Positions 1 through 9,394 are shown, counted from the stretch's first letter. The stretch is DNA of 64,000 nt from Streptomyces sp. NBRC 110028 (GCF_001417735.1 NZ_BBUZ01000024.1:616094-680093), one strand, 5' to 3'. The notes: generated by a model not told the origin, from the letters alone. Program-made: numbers and translations.

Positions 1-273
1 GACGTCGAGGGCGGCAGTGCCGTCGAACAGCTCTGCCTCCAGCGCGGGCACTCCGGCCCGCGGCCGCAGCGTGACCGTGCGCAGTGTACCCGTCACCTTG
101 ACGATCTGTCGGTCGCCACAGTCGCCGATCTTCGTGCAGCCCGCGTCCTCCGCGTCCTGCTGCAGCTCGGCGGAGTGCAACTCCTCCTGGGAGCTGGACA
201 GCCGGTCGATCATCCGCCGGAAGCGGCCGACCGGCTTGTCACGCTTCCCGAGGGGCTGGGGTACGGAACTCAT
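1..273 (-). CDS. OB-fold nucleic-acid-binding protein (partial, C-terminus beyond window)
   Basis: Reads leftward from an ATG at 273 and runs off the left edge, so only the first 91 residues are visible. The N-terminus is basic (two lysine/arginine clusters before residue 20), followed by a stretch with two cysteines (CTKIGDC) and then the start of a small beta-barrel containing VTGTLRTVTLRP and FDGTAALDV. These match the OB-fold proteins I know from this position in streptomycetes, which are thought to bind nucleic acid. Function is inferred only from that fold. It lies downstream of kdpE on the same strand, with a duplicated sequence and a hairpin between them, so it is probably transcribed separately. 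Confidence 0.7.
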   Translation of the reverse strand, partial: MSSVPQPLGKRDKPVGRFRRMIDRLSSSQEELHSAELQQDAEDAGCTKIGDCGDRQIVKVTGTLRTVTLRPRAGVPALEAELFDGTAALDV

Positions 274-300
274 ACCGTCAGCGTACCGGTGAGCCCCCGC

Positions 301-434
301 CTCACCGCTCGAAGCGGTACCCCATCCCCGGCTCGGTGATACAGCGTCCCCCGGGGGCAACCCCCGGACCTCCGGCCGGACACCCGTTCCACCGCTCACC
401 GCTCGAAGCGGTACCCCATCCCCGGCTCGGTGAT
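301..434. repeat. 40-bp perfect direct repeat duplicating the 3' end of kdpE
   Basis: Bases 301-340 and 395-434 are identical over 40 bp. The second copy is the real end of kdpE (last 12 codons plus stop). The first copy lies outside the gene, 94 bp further on. It looks like the scar of a small tandem duplication and leaves an untranslated copy of the kdpE tail. Confidence 0.9.
351..367 (-). terminator. short hairpin after kdp operon
   Basis: CCGGGGG-CAA-CCCCCGG is a perfect 7-bp stem with a 3-nt loop, placed between the two copies of the duplicated kdpE tail. It has no T-run. It is a plausible end for the kdp transcript, but a weak call. Confidence 0.4.
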
Positions 435-1079
435 GAAGTGCCGCGGATGCGCGGGGTCGTTCTCCAGCTTGCGGCGCAACTGCGCCATATAGACGCGCAG
501 GTAGTTGGTCTCGGTGCCGTACGACGGTCCCCAGACCTCCTGGAGCAGTTGCTTCTGGCTGACCAGGCGGCCCTCGTTGCGCACCAGCACCTCCAGCAGA
601 TGCCATTCGGTGGGCGTCAGCCGCACGTCGCGGCCGTCCCGGTGCGCCTTCTTGGCGGCCAGGTCGACACTGAACCCCTCGGTCTGGACGATCACGGCCG
701 CGTCCGACGGCCCCGACGGCTCGGCGCGCCGCACGGCGGCGCGCAGCCGGGCCAGCAGCTCGTCCATGCCGAACGGCTTGGTGACGTAGTCATCCGCCCC
801 CGCGTCCAGGGCCTCGACCTTCTCGTCGGAGGTCTGGCGGGCCGAGAGGACGAGGATCGGGACGCGGGTCCAGCCCCGCAACCCCCTGATCACTTCCACT
901 CCGTCCATATCGGGCAGGCCCAGGTCCAGCACGACCACATCGGGGTGGCGGGTGGCGGCGAGCTTCAGGGCGGTCGCACCGTCCCCGGCGGCGTCGACCT
1001 CGTACTTGCGCGCCTTCAGGTTGATCACGAGGGCCCGTACGATCTGCGGCTCGTCGTCCACCACGAGCACCCGGTTCAT
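396..1079 (-). CDS. kdpE: KdpE, response regulator of potassium-transport operon
   Basis: A 227-aa OmpR/PhoB-type response regulator. It has a receiver domain (acidic pocket DDE at 8-10, phospho-acceptor Asp52 in VLDLGLPD, Lys in TKPFG) and a C-terminal winged helix ending EPGMGYRFER. Its ATG overlaps the kdpD stop by 4 bp (ATGA), so the two are translationally coupled. KdpD is expected to phosphorylate it under potassium limitation, and it then activates the kdp operon. It is the last gene of the kdpFABCDE unit. Its final 40 bp are duplicated just downstream. Confidence 0.95.
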   Translation of the reverse strand: MNRVLVVDDEPQIVRALVINLKARKYEVDAAGDGATALKLAATRHPDVVVLDLGLPDMDGVEVIRGLRGWTRVPILVLSARQTSDEKVEALDAGADDYVTKPFGMDELLARLRAAVRRAEPSGPSDAAVIVQTEGFSVDLAAKKAHRDGRDVRLTPTEWHLLEVLVRNEGRLVSQKQLLQEVWGPSYGTETNYLRVYMAQLRRKLENDPAHPRHFITEPGMGYRFER

Positions 1080-3655
1080 CTGACGGCCTGCCTTTCCGTT
1101 GTGCCGTGTGGGTCGTGCGCCGGGCTGCCGGGGGCGGCCCGCAGGGTCAGCACCATGGTCATCCCGCCTCCCGGCGTGTCCTCGGCGGCCAGCGATCCGC
1201 CCATCGTCTCCACGAAGCCGCGGGCGACGGCGAGTCCGAGACCGACCCCGGAGCCGCGCGGGGCGTCCCCGTAGCGCTGGAAGGGTTCGAAGATACGGTC
1301 CTTCGCGGCGTCCGGCACACCGGGGCCCCGGTCGGCGACGCGCAACTCGACCCGCTCGCCGAGGGCGCTGGCGGAGACCAGCACGGGCCGGTCCCGCGGG
1401 CTGTACTTCACCGCGTTCTCGACGATGTTGGCGACGCTGCGCTCCAGCAGCCCCGGGTCGACCTCGACCATCGGCAGGTCCTCGGGGATCTCCAGGGTGA
1501 CGTCGCTCTCGGGCACGCCGACGAGCGCCATCGGCACCACCTCGTCCAGGTCGATCTCCCGGATGAGGGGGGCGACGGTGCCGGTCTGCAGCCGGGACAT
1601 GTCGAGCAGGTTGCCGACCAGGTGGTCGAGGCGGTCGGCGCCGTCCTCGATGCCCGCCAGCAGCTCGGCCTCGTCCTCCGCCGACCAGGCCACGTCGTCC
1701 GCGCGCAGGGACGACACGGCCGCCTTGATGGCCGCGAGCGGGGTGCGCAGATCGTGGCTGACGGCGGCGAGCAGGGCGGTGCGGATGCGGTTGCCCTCGG
1801 CCAGCCCGCGGGCCCGCTCCGCCTCCCCCACCAGCCGCTGCCGGTCCAGCACGACGGCGGCCTGGGCGGCGAAGGCGGCCAGCACCCGGCGGTCCTCGGC
1901 GGGCAGTACCCGGCCGGACAGCGCGAGCGCCATGTGGTCGCCGACCGGCATGTCCACGTCCGCGTCCTCGGGCCGCTCCGGCGGGGTTGCGCCCGCGGTG
2001 CCGCCGACGCTGCCGGCGCACGTCCAGGGCGCGACATCGCCCTCCCGTTCCAGCAGGGCCACCGTGTCCATGCCGAACGTCTCGCGGACCCGCTCCAGCA
2101 GCGCCTCCAGGCTGGTCTCCCCGCGCAGCACGCTGCCCGCGAGGAAGGACAGCACCTCGGACTCGGCGCGCAACCGCGCGGCCTGGTGGGTGCGGCGCGC
2201 GGCCAGGTCGACGACGGAGGCGACGCTGACCGCCACCGCCACGAAGATCACTATGGCGACGATGTTCTCGGGATCGGCGATGGTCCAGGTGTGGGTGGGC
2301 GGGGTGAAGTAGTAGTTGAGCAGCAGCGATCCGACGGCCGCCGAGGCGAGGGCGGGCAGCATTCCGCCCAGCAGGGCCGCCAGCACGTTGAGGAAGAGGA
2401 ACAGCAGCACCTCGTTGGCGAAGCCGGGACCGGCGTCCGCGGTGAGCGTGGCGCCCGTGCCGGTGAGCACCAGGGTGAGCAGGGCGGGCCCGGCGATCCC
2501 CACCAGCCAGCCCGCGATCAGCCGGGCGCGGCCGAGCCGGGCCCCGCGCGCGACGGGCAGTCCGCGCCCCTTGGCGACCTCCTCGTGGGTGACGATGTGC
2601 ACGTCCAGGTCGGGCCCGGAGTCCCGGGCGACGGTCGCGCCCACCCCCGGCCCGAAGACGTATTGCCACGCCTTGCGGCGGCTGGAGCCGAGCACGATCT
2701 GGGTGGCGTTGACACCGCGCGCGAACTCCAGCAGCGCTCCGGGGATGTCCTCCCCGATGACGTGGTGGAAGGTGCCGCCCAGATCCTCGACCAGGGTGCG
2801 CTGGACCGCCAGCTCCTTCGGGGAGGCCGAGGTGAGTCCGTCGCTGCGGGCGATGTAGACGGCCAGGATCTCGCTGCCGGAGCCCTTGGCCGCCATCCGG
2901 GAGGCGCGCCGGATGAGCGTGCGCCCCTCGGGGCCGCCGGTGAGCCCGACGACGATGCGCTCGCGCGCCTGCCAGGTGGAGCGGATGCTGTGCTCGTCGC
3001 GGTACTGCTGGAGGTATTCGTCGACCCGGTCGGCGGTCCACAGCAGGGCCAGCTCGCGCAGCGCGGTGAGGTTCCCGGGCCGGAAGTAGTTGGACAGCGC
3101 GGCGTCGACCTTGTCGGACGCGTAGATGTTGCCGTGCGCCATCCGGCGGCGCAGCGCCTGGGGCGACATGTCGACCAGCTCGATCTGGTCGGCGCGGCGC
3201 ACCACCTCGTCGGGCAGGGTCTCCCGCTGCCGTACGCCCGTTATCGACTCGACGACGTCCCCCAGCGACTCCAGGTGCTGGATGTTGACGGTGGAGACGA
3301 CGTCGATCCCGGCCTTCAGCAGCTCCTCGACGTCCTGCCAGCGCTTGGCGTTGCGGGAGCCGGGGACGTTGGTGTGGGCCAGTTCGTCGACGAGCGCGAC
3401 GCCGGGGCGGCGGGCGAGCACCGCGTCCACGTCCATTTCGGTGAACGTGCCGCCCCGGTACTCCAGCTCCCGGCGCGGCACCTCCTCCAGGCCGGCCATC
3501 ATCACCTCGGTGCGGCGGCGGCCGTGGTGCTCCACGAAGCCGACCACGAGGTCCGTGCCCCGCTCGGCCCGCCGGTGCCCCTCGGACAGCATCGCGTAGG
3601 TCTTGCCGACGCCCGGCGCCGCGCCGAGGTAGATCCGAAGCTTGCCGCGTCCCAT
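1076..3655 (-). CDS. kdpD: KdpD, potassium/turgor sensor histidine kinase
   Basis: 859 aa. An N-terminal KdpD domain has a P-loop (GAAPGVGKT near residue 11) and the conserved ELAHTNVPG segment. A universal-stress-like domain follows, then four closely spaced membrane helices around residues 380-480, a GAF-like region, and the kinase core with the H-box SHDLRTPLAA and ATP-binding boxes (NIVENAVKYS, DRGPGVP, GVGLGLAVA). In the known system it senses low K+ and controls KdpE. It starts 21 nt after the kdpC stop, so it belongs to the same operon. The start ATG gives the canonical MGRGKLRIYLG beginning. Confidence 0.95.
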   Translation of the reverse strand: MGRGKLRIYLGAAPGVGKTYAMLSEGHRRAERGTDLVVGFVEHHGRRRTEVMMAGLEEVPRRELEYRGGTFTEMDVDAVLARRPGVALVDELAHTNVPGSRNAKRWQDVEELLKAGIDVVSTVNIQHLESLGDVVESITGVRQRETLPDEVVRRADQIELVDMSPQALRRRMAHGNIYASDKVDAALSNYFRPGNLTALRELALLWTADRVDEYLQQYRDEHSIRSTWQARERIVVGLTGGPEGRTLIRRASRMAAKGSGSEILAVYIARSDGLTSASPKELAVQRTLVEDLGGTFHHVIGEDIPGALLEFARGVNATQIVLGSSRRKAWQYVFGPGVGATVARDSGPDLDVHIVTHEEVAKGRGLPVARGARLGRARLIAGWLVGIAGPALLTLVLTGTGATLTADAGPGFANEVLLFLFLNVLAALLGGMLPALASAAVGSLLLNYYFTPPTHTWTIADPENIVAIVIFVAVAVSVASVVDLAARRTHQAARLRAESEVLSFLAGSVLRGETSLEALLERVRETFGMDTVALLEREGDVAPWTCAGSVGGTAGATPPERPEDADVDMPVGDHMALALSGRVLPAEDRRVLAAFAAQAAVVLDRQRLVGEAERARGLAEGNRIRTALLAAVSHDLRTPLAAIKAAVSSLRADDVAWSAEDEAELLAGIEDGADRLDHLVGNLLDMSRLQTGTVAPLIREIDLDEVVPMALVGVPESDVTLEIPEDLPMVEVDPGLLERSVANIVENAVKYSPRDRPVLVSASALGERVELRVADRGPGVPDAAKDRIFEPFQRYGDAPRGSGVGLGLAVARGFVETMGGSLAAEDTPGGGMTMVLTLRAAPGSPAHDPHGTTERQAVR

Positions 3656-3676
3656 GCCCCTATTTTCCCCGTTCGC

Positions 3677-4330
3677 TCATTTTTCCAGCTGGTGGAGCGC
3701 GATGTTCAGCTCCAGCACGTTCACGCGCGGCTCGCCGAGGAAGCCGAGGGCGCGGCCGTCGGTGTGGTTCCCGACCAGCCGTGCGACCTCGGCGCGCGGC
3801 AGCGCGTTGGCCCGGGCCACCCGGGTCACCTGGAGGGCGGCGTACGCGGGCGAGATGTCCGGGTCGACGCCGGAGGCGGAGGCGGTGACCGCGTCGGGGG
3901 GTACGGCGCCGGGCGCGACCCCGTTGAAGGCGGCGATGCGGGCGCGGCGCTCCTTGATCTGCTGGAGCAGCACCGTGCTGTCGGCGGAGAGATTGGACCC
4001 GCCCGAGACGGTGATCTCGTACTGGGTGTTGACGGTGTTGGTGCCCGCGGCCGAGGGGCGGGGCTGGAAGTACTTCGGGTCCGGCAGCGGGTTCCCGGCC
4101 TTGTCCTTACGGTCCAGGGTGTACGTCTGGCCGATGAGCGCGGAGCCCGCGGTCCTGCCGTCCGCCCGGACCTCGGAGCCGTTCGCCCGGTGCGGGAAGG
4201 CGGCTTGCGCGATCCCGGTGACGGCGAGCGGATAGAGCACCCCGCAGAGCACCGTGAGGGCGAGCAGTGCGCGCAGGGCGGCGCCCGCAAGCCGGGCGGT
4301 GGAGCGTGCCGTGCCGTGAGGAAGGGTCAT
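3677..4330 (-). CDS. kdpC: KdpC, K+-transporting ATPase subunit C
   Basis: 217 aa, the usual KdpC length. There is one N-terminal membrane helix (about residues 18-40) and then an extracytoplasmic domain with family signatures: GSALIGQ, YFQPRPSAAG, a SGGSNL motif and the C-terminal NVLELNIAL. KdpC is the small chaperone-like subunit that holds KdpA and KdpB together and raises ATP affinity. It begins 9 nt after kdpB ends. Confidence 0.95.
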   Translation of the reverse strand: MTLPHGTARSTARLAGAALRALLALTVLCGVLYPLAVTGIAQAAFPHRANGSEVRADGRTAGSALIGQTYTLDRKDKAGNPLPDPKYFQPRPSAAGTNTVNTQYEITVSGGSNLSADSTVLLQQIKERRARIAAFNGVAPGAVPPDAVTASASGVDPDISPAYAALQVTRVARANALPRAEVARLVGNHTDGRALGFLGEPRVNVLELNIALHQLEK

Positions 4331-4339
4331 GGTCTCGAT

Positions 4340-6448
4340 TCACCCGATGCCCGGTATGAGGGAGATGAGCAGGTCGATGAGTTTGATGCCGAGGAACGGG
4401 GCGATGAGCCCGCCCAGGCCGTAGAGGGCGAGGTTGCGGCGGAGCATCCGGTCGGCGCTCATCGGGCGGTAGCGCACGCCCTTGAGGGCGAGCGGCACCA
4501 GCGCGACGATGATCAGCGCGTTGAAGACGACGGCCGACAGGATCGCGGACTGGGCCGAGGCCAGACGCATGATGTTGAGCGCGTCCAGGCCCGTGTAGCC
4601 CGCCACGCCCGCGAACATCGCCGGGATGATCGCGAAGTACTTCGCGACATCGTTGGCGATCGAGAAGGTGGTCAGCGCGCCCCGGGTGATCAGCAGCTGT
4701 TTGCCGATCTCCACGATCTCGATCAGCTTGGTCGGGTCGGAGTCCAGGTCGACCATGTTCCCGGCCTCCTTGGCGGCCGAGGTGCCGGTGTTCATGGCCA
4801 CGCCGACATCGGCCTGGGCGAGCGCCGGGGCGTCGTTCGTGCCGTCTCCGGTCATCGCCACCAGCTTGCCGCCCGCCTGCTCGCGCCTGATCAGCGCCAT
4901 CTTGTCCTCGGGGGTGGCCTCCGCCAGGAAGTCGTCCACCCCCGCCTCGTCCGCGATGGCCCGGGCGGTCAGCGGGTTGTCGCCCGTGATCATCACGGTC
5001 TTGATGCCCATCCGGCGCAGTTCGTCGAACCGCTCCCGTATGCCCTCCTTGACGACGTCCTTGAGGTGGATCAGGCCGAGGACGCGCGCGCCCCGCTCGT
5101 CCTCGACGGCCACCAGCAGCGGGGTGCCGCCCGCCGCCGAGATCGCGTCGGCCTTCTCCCGGGCGTCGTCCGAGACCCGTCCGCCGCGCTCGGCCACCCA
5201 GCCGGTGACCGCGGCGGCCGCGCCCTTGCGGACCCTGGTGCAGTCCAGGTCGACGCCGGACATCCGGGTCTGGGCGGTGAACGGGACGAACGCGGCGTGG
5301 CCCAGTTCGCCCTCGTGGCGGGCCCGCAGGCCGTACGCCTCCTTGGCGAGGACGACGACGGAGCGGCCCTCGGGCGTCTCATCGGCGAGCGAGGACAGCT
5401 GGGCCGCGTCCGCCAGTTCCTCCTCGGTGGCCCCGCCGACGGGGACGAACTCGGCGGCCTGCCGGTTGCCGAGCGTGATCGTGCCGGTCTTGTCGAGCAG
5501 CAGCGTCGACACGTCGCCCGCCGCCTCCACCGCGCGGCCGGACATGGCCAGGACGTTGCGCTGCACCAGCCGGTCCATGCCCGCGATGCCGATGGCGGAG
5601 AGGAGGGCGCCGATGGTGGTGGGGATGAGGCAGACCAGCAGCGCGGTGAGCACGACCATCGTCTGCTCGGCGCCCGCGTGGATCGCGAACGGCTGGAGGG
5701 TCACGACGGCGAGCAGGAAGACGATGGTGAGCGAGGCGAGCAGGATGTTGAGCGCGATCTCGTTGGGGGTCTTCTGCCGGGCCGCGCCCTCGACCAGTCT
5801 GATCATCCGGTCGATGAAGGTCTCGCCGGGCTTCGTCGTGATCTTGATGACGATGCGGTCGGAGAGCACCTTGGTGCCGCCGGTGACCGCGGACCGGTCG
5901 CCGCCGGACTCGCGGATGACCGGCGCCGACTCCCCGGTGATGGCCGACTCGTCGACGGACGCCACACCCTCGACGACATCGCCGTCGCCCGGGATCACCT
6001 CCCCCGCCTCGCAGACCACGAGGTCGCCGACGCACAGCGCGGTGCCGGGCACCCGTTCCTCGCCGGCGGCCGCGAGCCGCCGGGCCTCGGTGTCGGTCTT
6101 GGCCTTGCGCAGGGTGTCGGCCTGGGCCTTGCCCCGGCCCTCGGCGACGGCCTCGGCGAGATTGGCGAAGATCACGGTCAGCCAGAGCCAGACCGTGATC
6201 GCCCAGCCGAACCAGTCGCCCGGGTTCAGCGCGGCCAGCACGGTGGTGAGCACCGAGCCGATCTCCACGACGAACATCACCGGGGACTTCGCCATCACGC
6301 GCGGGTCGAGCTTCCGGAGGGCGTCCGGCAGCGAGGTGAGGAGCCGGCGGGGGTCGAAGAGGCCACCGGAGACCCGGCCGCCGCCCGCGTCGTGGCTGTG
6401 CGGGCGCTCGCCGCCGGGGGCGGGGCGCACGGGTGTGGTCGTGCTCAT
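4340..6448 (-). CDS. kdpB: KdpB, catalytic P-type ATPase subunit
   Basis: 702 aa. The P-type ATPase landmarks are all present: ITGESAPV in the actuator domain, the phosphorylation motif DKTGTIT, and [11 protein letters not shown] at the hinge. The hydrophobic segments fit a seven-helix KdpB. It hydrolyses ATP to drive K+ import through KdpA. The ATG at 6448 overlaps the kdpA stop by 4 bp (ATGA), which fixes the start and shows coupling. The N-terminal 30-40 residues before the first helix are Pro/His/Gly-rich. Confidence 0.96.
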   Translation of the reverse strand: MSTTTPVRPAPGGERPHSHDAGGGRVSGGLFDPRRLLTSLPDALRKLDPRVMAKSPVMFVVEIGSVLTTVLAALNPGDWFGWAITVWLWLTVIFANLAEAVAEGRGKAQADTLRKAKTDTEARRLAAAGEERVPGTALCVGDLVVCEAGEVIPGDGDVVEGVASVDESAITGESAPVIRESGGDRSAVTGGTKVLSDRIVIKITTKPGETFIDRMIRLVEGAARQKTPNEIALNILLASLTIVFLLAVVTLQPFAIHAGAEQTMVVLTALLVCLIPTTIGALLSAIGIAGMDRLVQRNVLAMSGRAVEAAGDVSTLLLDKTGTITLGNRQAAEFVPVGGATEEELADAAQLSSLADETPEGRSVVVLAKEAYGLRARHEGELGHAAFVPFTAQTRMSGVDLDCTRVRKGAAAAVTGWVAERGGRVSDDAREKADAISAAGGTPLLVAVEDERGARVLGLIHLKDVVKEGIRERFDELRRMGIKTVMITGDNPLTARAIADEAGVDDFLAEATPEDKMALIRREQAGGKLVAMTGDGTNDAPALAQADVGVAMNTGTSAAKEAGNMVDLDSDPTKLIEIVEIGKQLLITRGALTTFSIANDVAKYFAIIPAMFAGVAGYTGLDALNIMRLASAQSAILSAVVFNALIIVALVPLALKGVRYRPMSADRMLRRNLALYGLGGLIAPFLGIKLIDLLISLIPGIG

Positions 6449-8130
6449 GAGAGTCCCTCCGCCATCGGGCCAAGGGCCAGGGCCGGGAAGTAGGTGAGGC
6501 CGGTGATGATCAGGACGGCGCCGACCAGCAGCCCCGCGAAGAGCGGCTTCTCGGTGCGCAGGGTGCCCGCCGTCTCGGGGACGGGCTTCTGCTCGGCGAG
6601 CGAACCGGCCAGCGCCAGGATGAGGACCATCGGCAGGAAGCGGCCGAGCAGCATCGCGAGGCCCAGCGTGGTGTTGTACCAGTCGGTGTTGGCGTTCAGG
6701 CCCGCGAAGGCGGAGCCGTTGTTGTTGGCGCCGGAGGTGAAGGCGTACAGCACCTCGGAGAAGCCGTGCGCCCCGCTGTGGCCCGCCGCGTTCCCCGCGG
6801 TGTTGAGGATCGAGTGCTGCGGGCTGGACAGCACCACGGACAGGGCGGTGAAGGAGAGCGCCAGTGCCGGGGTGACCAGGATGGAGCAGGCGGCGAGCTT
6901 GATCTCGCGGGCCCCGATCTTCTTGCCCAGGTACTCGGGCGTACGGCCGACCATGAGCCCCGCGATGAAGACCGCGATCACGGCCATGACGAGCATGCTG
7001 TAGAGGCCGGAGCCCACTCCTCCGGGGGCGATCTCGCCGAGCATCATGCCCAGCAGCGCGATGCCGCCGCCGAAGCCGGTCAGGGAGGAGTGCATCGCGT
7101 CCACCGCGCCGGTGGACGTCAGCGTCGTACTCGTCGCGAAGATCGACGACGCGCCGACGCCGAACCGCTGCTCCTTGCCCTCCATCGCGCCGCCCGCGGC
7201 CTGGAGCGCGGGGCCGCCGTGGTGGAACTCGCTCCACATCATCAGCGCCGTGAAGCCGAGCCAGATCAGGCCCATGGCGGCGAGGATCGCGTACCCCTGC
7301 CGGACGTTCCCGACGAGCACGCCGAAGGTGCGGGTCAGCGAGAACGGGATGACCAGGATCAGGAAGATCTCGAAGAGGTTGGTGAAGGCGTTCGGATTCT
7401 CGAACGGGTAGGCGGAGTTGGCGTTGAAGAAGCCGCCGCCGTTGGTGCCGATCTCCTTGATGGCCTCCTGCGAGGCGACCGCGCCACCGTTCGTCTGCTG
7501 GGTGCCGCCGGTGAGCTGCCCGACCTCGTGGATGCCCGCGAAGTTCTGGATCGCGCCGCACGCGACCAGCACGATCGCGGCGATCACCGCCATCGGGATC
7601 AGGACGCGTACGACGGTGCGCACCAGATCGGCCCAGAAGTTGCCCAGCTCGCCGGTGCGGGAGCGGGCGAAGCCCCGGACGAGCGCGATGGCCACCGCGA
7701 TGCCGACGGCGGCGGACAGGAAGTTCTGCACCGCGAGCCCGGCCGTCTGCACCACATGGCCCATGGACTGCTCGCCCGCGTAGGACTGCCAGTTGGTGTT
7801 GGAGACGAAGGACGCGGCGGTGTTGAACGCCTGCGCCGGGCTGATCGAGGAGAAGCCGTAGGACAGCGGCAGGGCGCCCTGGAGGCGCTGCAGCAGGTAC
7901 AGGAAGAGGACGCTGACGCCGGAGAAGGCGAGCACTCCGCGCAGATACGCGGGCCAGCGCATCCGGGTGTCCGGATCGGCGCCGACGCAGGCGTAGATCC
8001 ACCGCTCGGCGCGCAGATGCTTCCCGGAGCGGTAGACGGCCGCCATGTAGTCGCCGAGCGGCCGGTACACCAGGGCGAGCGCGCCGATGAGCGCGGCGAG
8101 CTGGAGCACCGCGGCGAGTTCTGAACTCAT
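6445..8130 (-). CDS. kdpA: KdpA, potassium-binding and translocating subunit
   Basis: 561 aa, matching the family length. It is a polytopic membrane protein related to Trk/Ktr channels, with repeated pore-loop regions ending in selectivity-filter glycines (for example [36 protein letters not shown]). It forms the K+ pathway of the Kdp pump. It starts 7 nt after the kdpF stop and overlaps kdpB by 4 bp. Confidence 0.96.
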   Translation of the reverse strand: MSSELAAVLQLAALIGALALVYRPLGDYMAAVYRSGKHLRAERWIYACVGADPDTRMRWPAYLRGVLAFSGVSVLFLYLLQRLQGALPLSYGFSSISPAQAFNTAASFVSNTNWQSYAGEQSMGHVVQTAGLAVQNFLSAAVGIAVAIALVRGFARSRTGELGNFWADLVRTVVRVLIPMAVIAAIVLVACGAIQNFAGIHEVGQLTGGTQQTNGGAVASQEAIKEIGTNGGGFFNANSAYPFENPNAFTNLFEIFLILVIPFSLTRTFGVLVGNVRQGYAILAAMGLIWLGFTALMMWSEFHHGGPALQAAGGAMEGKEQRFGVGASSIFATSTTLTSTGAVDAMHSSLTGFGGGIALLGMMLGEIAPGGVGSGLYSMLVMAVIAVFIAGLMVGRTPEYLGKKIGAREIKLAACSILVTPALALSFTALSVVLSSPQHSILNTAGNAAGHSGAHGFSEVLYAFTSGANNNGSAFAGLNANTDWYNTTLGLAMLLGRFLPMVLILALAGSLAEQKPVPETAGTLRTEKPLFAGLLVGAVLIITGLTYFPALALGPMAEGLS

Positions 8131-8137
8131 GACGCCC

Positions 8138-8227
8138 TCAGAACCGCTCGGGGAAGAGGAGGGCGAGGACCAGATAGCCCAGCAGCGCGACGGCCACGAC
8201 CAGGCCGACGACGTTCTCGGCGGTCAC
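8138..8227 (-). CDS. kdpF: KdpF, small stabilising subunit
   Basis: 29 codons from a GTG at 8227. The peptide is a single hydrophobic helix ([17 protein letters not shown]) ending in the typical KdpF tail LFPERF. KdpF is a lipid-like stabiliser of the KdpABC complex in E. coli. It is placed immediately before kdpA, as in other kdp operons. Its GTG overlaps the stop of the preceding 27-aa peptide (GTGA), so it is probably translated by coupling. Confidence 0.9.
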   Translation of the reverse strand: MTAENVVGLVVAVALLGYLVLALLFPERF

Positions 8228-8307
8228 AGCTTCGTCACCCCTTTGGCGACGAGGGCCACCAGCGCGAACACCGCGAGCGTGGCAACGACGAAGGCCAGAT
8301 CGGCCAT
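8224..8307 (-). CDS. 27-aa single-helix membrane peptide at the head of the kdp operon
   Basis: ATG at 8307 is preceded by AGGAG with 7-nt spacing. The product is almost entirely one membrane helix (LAFVVATLAVFALVALVA) with a basic tail KGVTKL. It overlaps kdpF by 4 bp. Its position as first gene of the operon and its coupling to KdpF suggest an extra small subunit, or a translational leader for kdpF. I do not know an established name. Real translation is supported by the ribosome-binding site and the tight overlap, not by homology. Confidence 0.75.
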   Translation of the reverse strand: MADLAFVVATLAVFALVALVAKGVTKL

Positions 8308-8380
8308 CGTGGGCTCCTAGAGGATCGGTGGAGAGCTGACCTCTAGAGCAAAACCCGTGTTCGGGGGGCCGGAGCCGCCG

Positions 8381-8430
8381 TTGACGGCTCCCTTACGGCG
8401 GCGAGCACCCTCTTGACGCCTCCCTGACGC
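8381..8430 (-). promoter_or_regulatory. candidate KdpE operator: two copies of an 11-bp-spaced direct repeat
   Basis: Plus-strand bases 8381-8398 and 8413-8430 share the pattern TTGACGsCTCCCTkACGs. Inside each copy the half-site TGACG (or TTACG) recurs after exactly 11 bp (8382/8393 and 8414/8425), and the two copies are 32 bp apart, about three helical turns. OmpR-family regulators such as KdpE bind this kind of tandem repeat. It lies 74-123 bp upstream of the first kdp start codon. Attribution to KdpE is inference from position and site architecture. Confidence 0.6.
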
Positions 8431-8458
8431 CCAGGGGTGCCCGCACGACGCGACATAG

Positions 8459-8499
8459 CCGGTGGGCCGTACTCCGCAGAGAAAAGTACGGCCCACCGG
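8459..8499 (-). terminator. strong hairpin terminator after the secreted-protein gene
   Basis: Perfect 15-bp stem (CCGGTGGGCCGTACT paired with its complement at 8485-8499) around an 11-nt loop, starting 37 nt past the stop of the gene ending at 8537. It separates that gene from the kdp promoter region. Confidence 0.8.
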
Positions 8500-8536
8500 T
8501 AGAACGCTCACATCAGCCGAGCCTTACGCCGGGGAC

Positions 8537-9394
8537 TCAGCCGGATGCGAGCGAGCAGCCCGCCAGAGCGTCAAGACCGGAGGGGGCGGTCGAGCCCTGA
8601 CGGGAGAATGAGATCTTGATGCGGTCGATCGTGGACTTCCGCTTGTCCGCCAGCGGGCCCAGGATCGCGTTCTGCACGAAGTTCGGGCCGCCCTCGCCCT
8701 GACTGGTGCTCAGCCGCTTGTTCGCCTCGCTGAGCTGCGTGTCCAGAAGCGCGAGGTTGCGGTCCACCTCCGCCTGGGCGGCGGCCGGTACGTTGCCGAC
8801 CTGACCGGCGACGTCCGGGCAGCTGATCGTCTGACCGGAACCGGCGCCGGTGTCCGCACCGGCGCCGGACTCCGCCGCAGGGTCGGCCGAGGCCGCGGCG
8901 CTCGCGGCGGCCGTCGGGGCCGCCCCGGTTCCCGCCCCGGCACCACCGGCGTCGCCGCCGGACAGCGTGCACTCGGCGAGCGCGTCGAGGCCGGTCGGCT
9001 TCTCGGCCCGGCGCCCGATGGAGGTCGCGATGCGATCGAGGGTGGACTTCCGCTTGTCCGCCAGCGGACCGAGGATCGCGTTCTGCACGAAGTTCGGGCC
9101 GCCCTCGCCCTGACTGGTGCTCAGCCGCTTGTTCGCCTCGGCGAGCTGGGTGTCCAGAAGGGCGAGGTTGCGGTCCACCTCCGCCTTGGCTTCCGCGGGA
9201 ATCTCCGGCAGGGATCCCTCCACGGCGGGGCAGCTGATGGAGGACGCGGCCTTGACCGACGCCTTCCCCGTGTCGCTGCTGTCGTCCTGACCTGCCATGG
9301 CGGCTCCCACCGCGACGGACGCACAGGTAATACCGCCGATCACACCGGCGACCACAATCCGCCGACGGTGAAGTAACGGAAGGCCTCGGGACAT
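8537..9394 (-). CDS. secreted protein with two near-identical ~90-aa domains
   Basis: 285 aa. Residues 1-35 form a signal peptide (basic HRRR start, hydrophobic core, AMAG end). Then come two copies of one domain, about 54-143 and 194-283, joined by an Ala/Gly/Asp-rich linker. Each copy begins SCP and contains AEVDRNLALLDTQL, EANKRLSTSQGEGGPNF, ILGPLADKRKST, and a GLDAL...C end, giving one cysteine pair per domain. The two copies are also nearly identical in DNA (8631-8775 against 9042-9186, offset 411 bp), so the duplication is recent or maintained by gene conversion. I do not recognise the domain; it is predicted to be helical and extracytoplasmic. It is monocistronic with its own terminator. 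Confidence 0.8.
   Translation of the reverse strand: MSRGLPLLHRRRIVVAGVIGGITCASVAVGAAMAGQDDSSDTGKASVKAASSISCPAVEGSLPEIPAEAKAEVDRNLALLDTQLAEANKRLSTSQGEGGPNFVQNAILGPLADKRKSTLDRIATSIGRRAEKPTGLDALAECTLSGGDAGGAGAGTGAAPTAAASAAASADPAAESGAGADTGAGSGQTISCPDVAGQVGNVPAAAQAEVDRNLALLDTQLSEANKRLSTSQGEGGPNFVQNAILGPLADKRKSTIDRIKISFSRQGSTAPSGLDALAGCSLASG

Noticed and set aside
1079..3041. long N-terminal extension of kdpE into kdpD
   Set aside because: The frame is open, but the upstream part is Arg/Pro/Gly shadow sequence; the ATG overlapping the kdpD stop gives the canonical KdpE start.
1106..6493. 1795-codon open frame on the plus strand opposite kdpD/kdpC/kdpB
   Set aside because: Its translation is His/Gly/Arg/Asp-rich without any domain; it is the open antisense frame of GC-rich kdp genes, which are fully supported on the other strand.
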